DNA from: Candidatus Uhrbacteria bacterium
GTDB taxonomy: Bacteria > Patescibacteriota > Patescibacteriia > SG8-24
Assembly (NCBI GenBank): GCA_016929435.1
Contig: JAFGIV010000007.1
Coordinates: forward strand, 1 to 52,061
Reading direction: 5' to 3'
DNA length: 52,061 bases
Every line of letters starts with the position of its first letter. The stretch's first letter is position 1. Shown piece after piece: positions 49,908 to 52,061 of the stretch. Under the pieces are notes generated by a model. It did not search any database. It had not been told where the DNA came from and saw only the letters and a program-made list of their open reading frames with translations. The position numbers and the translations under genes were made by a program.

Positions 49908-51722
49908 TTATCTTACCAAGCCGCTACCGGCGGCCTTACCGGCGGCATAGGCCGATTCCCGAACGTTCCCTTGTTCGGCAGCCGGACGGATATCGATCAG
50001 TTGAACCTGTATCTCCTTCCTTCCGTTCCACTCGTTTATTCCCAACTCCACTACGGAATCGATCCGGCTGCCGGGCGGAAAGGCCACGGCCGCCTCGGCC
50101 AACCCGAACCCGATAGTCTTCATCTCCCGCGGCGAATCCCCCCGCACTCCCATCCGTACATGGCGGCTGTCCTTCCCGATGCAGGCCAACGAAACCACCT
50201 GCAGCCCGGCCATCAGGAAGCGCGGCTTGGGGTTCCCTTCCCCGAACGGCTCCATCTTCCCCAGGCATTCAACCAACCGCCAATCGACCTGGCTGGCGCT
50301 GATTTCGGCATCAATATCGATCGCCGGGCGGAGATCGATGCCTTCCAGGATTTTTCCGGCCCGCTCCTCCATCTTTCCTCTGAAACGTTCGAAATTGTCC
50401 TGTCCCACGATCGTCATGCCGCAGGCCTGGGGATGGCCGCCGTACCGGAACAGGCAGTCCCTGACGTCATCCAGGGCGGCCATGACATCGAACTCCGGAA
50501 CGCTCCGTCCTGAACCGACGAAACGGTCCCCCTCCCGTCCGAAAACGAAACTGGGACGGCCGGTCTCGTTGGTCATCCTTCCGGCGATGATGCCGACCAC
50601 GCCGGCCGACCAGCCGTCGCCGGAAATGACGTGAATCGGACGATCCCGATTCTCCGCGGCTTGGGCCAAGGCGACTCGGGACATCTGTTCGGTGAGACGC
50701 TGCCGTTCCAGGTTGATCTGGTTCAGCCGTTCGGCCAGGGTGGCCGCCGATTCCCCGCTTTCCGCCATCAGGCACTCAAACGCGACCGAGGCGTGATCCA
50801 TCCGGGAGGCGGCATTGATCCGGGGACCGATCCCGAAACCGATCGATCGGGTATCAACCGAACCCGAATCCAGGCCGGCCGCCTCCATCAGCTTGGCCAA
50901 CCCCAACCGCCGGGTCTTGTTCAGGACAATCAGGCCGAACCTCTCCAGCACCCGGTTCTCCCCCAGAAGCGGGACAACGTCCGTCACCGTGGCGATGGCC
51001 ACCAGGTCAAGCATCCACTTCTCGTATCCGGCCGGAAAATCGATCCCCCGTTCCCTGGAAAACGCCGCCAATCCGCAGGCCAGCTTGAAGGCCACGCCCA
51101 CGGCCGCCAGGTTCCGGAACGGGTAGGTCTCCCCCGGAGCCGAGGGGTGGATGGTGAGGCAATCCGGTACGGTTTCCGGAACCTGGTGGTGATCGACGAC
51201 GATCGCCTTGGCGCCGCCGGCCTGGGCCGCGGATATCTCCCTGGCCGATCCGATCCCGCAATCAACGGAAACGAGGAGTCTCATTCCCCCGGCCAAAAGC
51301 CTTTCAACGGCTTCGGTCTGGATGCCATAGCCTTCCCGTTCCCGGTGCGGGATATAGCTGGAAACCAATCCCGGATCCTGCCCCATCCTCCGGGCCAAAT
51401 CCCGAAAAACCGATACCAAAACGACGCTCCCGGTTACCCCATCGGCGTCATAGTCCCCGTAGACCACGATCGGTTCGCCCTGCTGTAGGGTATCCCAAAC
51501 CAACTGGCAGGCGGACCGCATGTCCCGGAACAGGAACGGGTCATGGGTATCCCTTTCCCAATCCGGTTCCAGGAAACGGGTAACGGCTTCCCGTTCCCTC
51601 AAGCCGCGGTTCCACAGGAGCCGCACTGCGGCTTCGGGAAATTCCTGAAGGTTCCGGATCGCCTCACGGTCCGGTTGGGGGGTCAAACGCCACCGTTTCC
51701 CCTTTTGATCGGTGCGACCCAT
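49908..51722 (-). CDS. recJ: Single-stranded-DNA exonuclease RecJ
   Basis: RecJ, 604 residues from ATG 51722. The DHH domain begins with VVYGDYDADGVTGS (about 87-100), then VDCGIGS and the namesake IVVDHHQVPE (DHH 177-179). The DHHA1 part is HVISGDGWSAGVVGIIAGRMTNETGRPSFVFG. The C-terminal OB-type part ends QVQLIDIRP. It degrades single strands 5'-3' in RecFOR repair. The frame is open 79 codons further, but a separate 40-residue gene lies there in another frame; the ATG just after that gene's stop gives the normal RecJ length. Confidence 0.95.
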   Translation of the reverse strand: MGRTDQKGKRWRLTPQPDREAIRNLQEFPEAAVRLLWNRGLREREAVTRFLEPDWERDTHDPFLFRDMRSACQLVWDTLQQGEPIVVYGDYDADGVTGSVVLVSVFRDLARRMGQDPGLVSSYIPHREREGYGIQTEAVERLLAGGMRLLVSVDCGIGSAREISAAQAGGAKAIVVDHHQVPETVPDCLTIHPSAPGETYPFRNLAAVGVAFKLACGLAAFSRERGIDFPAGYEKWMLDLVAIATVTDVVPLLGENRVLERFGLIVLNKTRRLGLAKLMEAAGLDSGSVDTRSIGFGIGPRINAASRMDHASVAFECLMAESGESAATLAERLNQINLERQRLTEQMSRVALAQAAENRDRPIHVISGDGWSAGVVGIIAGRMTNETGRPSFVFGREGDRFVGSGRSVPEFDVMAALDDVRDCLFRYGGHPQACGMTIVGQDNFERFRGKMEERAGKILEGIDLRPAIDIDAEISASQVDWRLVECLGKMEPFGEGNPKPRFLMAGLQVVSLACIGKDSRHVRMGVRGDSPREMKTIGFGLAEAAVAFPPGSRIDSVVELGINEWNGRKEIQVQLIDIRPAAEQGNVRESAYAAGKAAGSGLVR

Positions 51723-51727
51723 CGGAT

Positions 51728-51850
51728 TCACCCCGTAAACGCCGGGGCGACCATTGCCCCGACCATGGCCAGGGTCGCCACGGCCGTAATCGCTATCCAA
51801 ACCGTCTTGCGCAAATGTCGCCGACGAATTCGTTTCCCGTTTATTCTCAT
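51728..51850 (-). CDS. 40-residue membrane peptide before recJ
   Basis: ATG 51850 to TGA 51728. The N-terminus is basic (MRINGKRIRRRHLRKT) and the rest is one helix (VWIAITAVATLAMVGAMVA) with a short tail PAFTG. Its stop lies five bases before the recJ start, and GGGGTGA at its end may serve recJ. The basic-plus-helix layout and tight spacing make it look real, a translationally coupled leader peptide or small membrane protein. It is small, and no homology is known to me. Confidence 0.6.
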   Translation of the reverse strand: MRINGKRIRRRHLRKTVWIAITAVATLAMVGAMVAPAFTG

Positions 51851-51955
51851 AATTTTTTATCGTTATTTGTTGGATTAAATCGGTCCGATGGGCTCCGGGC
51901 AGCCGAACGGCAACCCGCACGCGGCCGCCCCAACGGTCCGCCCCGGCGCCCGCAA

Positions 51956-52061
51956 TCAATCCTTCTTCCTCAAGACCTGCAGGAAGGCGTCCGGCGGAAT
52001 CTCCACCTTCCCGGACCGGACCATCCGCTTCTTCCCCTTTTTCTGCTTCTCCAGCAGCTTC
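51956..52061 (-). CDS. lepA: LepA/EF-4 C-terminal end (partial)
   Basis: 34 codons plus a stop, cut by the window edge at its 5' side. The sequence [20 protein letters not shown] + [14 protein letters not shown] is the typical LepA/EF-4 C-terminus (usual LLEKQKEGKKRMKxxGxVEIPxxAFLxVL). LepA is a ribosome-associated GTPase involved in 30S maturation. The G domain would lie outside the window. It is followed after 105 bases by the 40-residue peptide. Confidence 0.88.
   Translation of the reverse strand, partial: KLLEKQKKGKKRMVRSGKVEIPPDAFLQVLRKKD

Overview
The window looks like a chromosomal segment of a member of the Candidate Phyla Radiation (Patescibacteria). The base composition is GC-rich by eye and the code is standard, since TGA is used as a stop. 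Four things point to this group. There is a complete inner-membrane type IV pilus locus without a PilQ secretin or PilP lipoprotein. Large secreted Cys-rich proteins carry GW-I-S-x-N-C and DNDxDG repeats. Many small single-domain proteins are present. Several genes appear to have almost no 5' leader. This is an inference from gene content; no rRNA, tRNA or CRISPR array was seen, so the lineage is not fixed.

Layout. 1-5.6 kb is accessory and RNA-rich: a small Cys-rich protein with a striking terminator, a probable RiPP unit (Cys-rich peptide, internal terminator, radical SAM/SPASM enzyme), a methyltransferase, a candidate small RNA with two 39-nt repeats, then nucleotidyltransferase, HD, CYTH and zinc-ribbon genes. 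5.6-7.7 kb holds a secreted protein and a promoter-led unit of truncated Nudix peptide, second radical SAM protein and deaminase. 7.9-14.6 kb is housekeeping (secA, a small unknown gene, hpf, murB, murC), interrupted by an AT-rich palindromic element and a 48-bp minisatellite. 14.7-21.9 kb has envelope proteins, an M23 peptidase, a Trm9-like methyltransferase divergent from elp3, a hydrolase and nadE. 22.1-24.6 kb is dnaB-ybaB-recR.

24.6-42.3 kb, all on the minus strand, is one long cluster. In transcription order it is pilM, pilN, pilO, a small membrane protein, pilB, a CheY-like receiver, pilC, pilA, pilD, four minor pilin-like genes, ligA, gatC, gatA, two small genes, lgt, a DoxX-like protein and a permease. 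42.3-49.4 kb encodes two overlapping genes for large secreted Cys-rich proteins and a matrixin-like lipoprotein protease. 49.5-52.1 kb has rnhA-like, recJ, a 40-residue membrane peptide and the 3' end of lepA.

The genes together describe a cell that makes peptidoglycan precursors (murB, murC), exports by Sec (secA), lipidates proteins (lgt), builds type IV pili and displays large secreted proteins. The least ordinary items are the peptide/radical SAM unit, the repeat-bearing small RNA that shares an 18-nt promoter block with it, the Nudix-fragment/radical SAM/deaminase unit and the GC-rich palindromes, one of which is translated in frame inside elp3.
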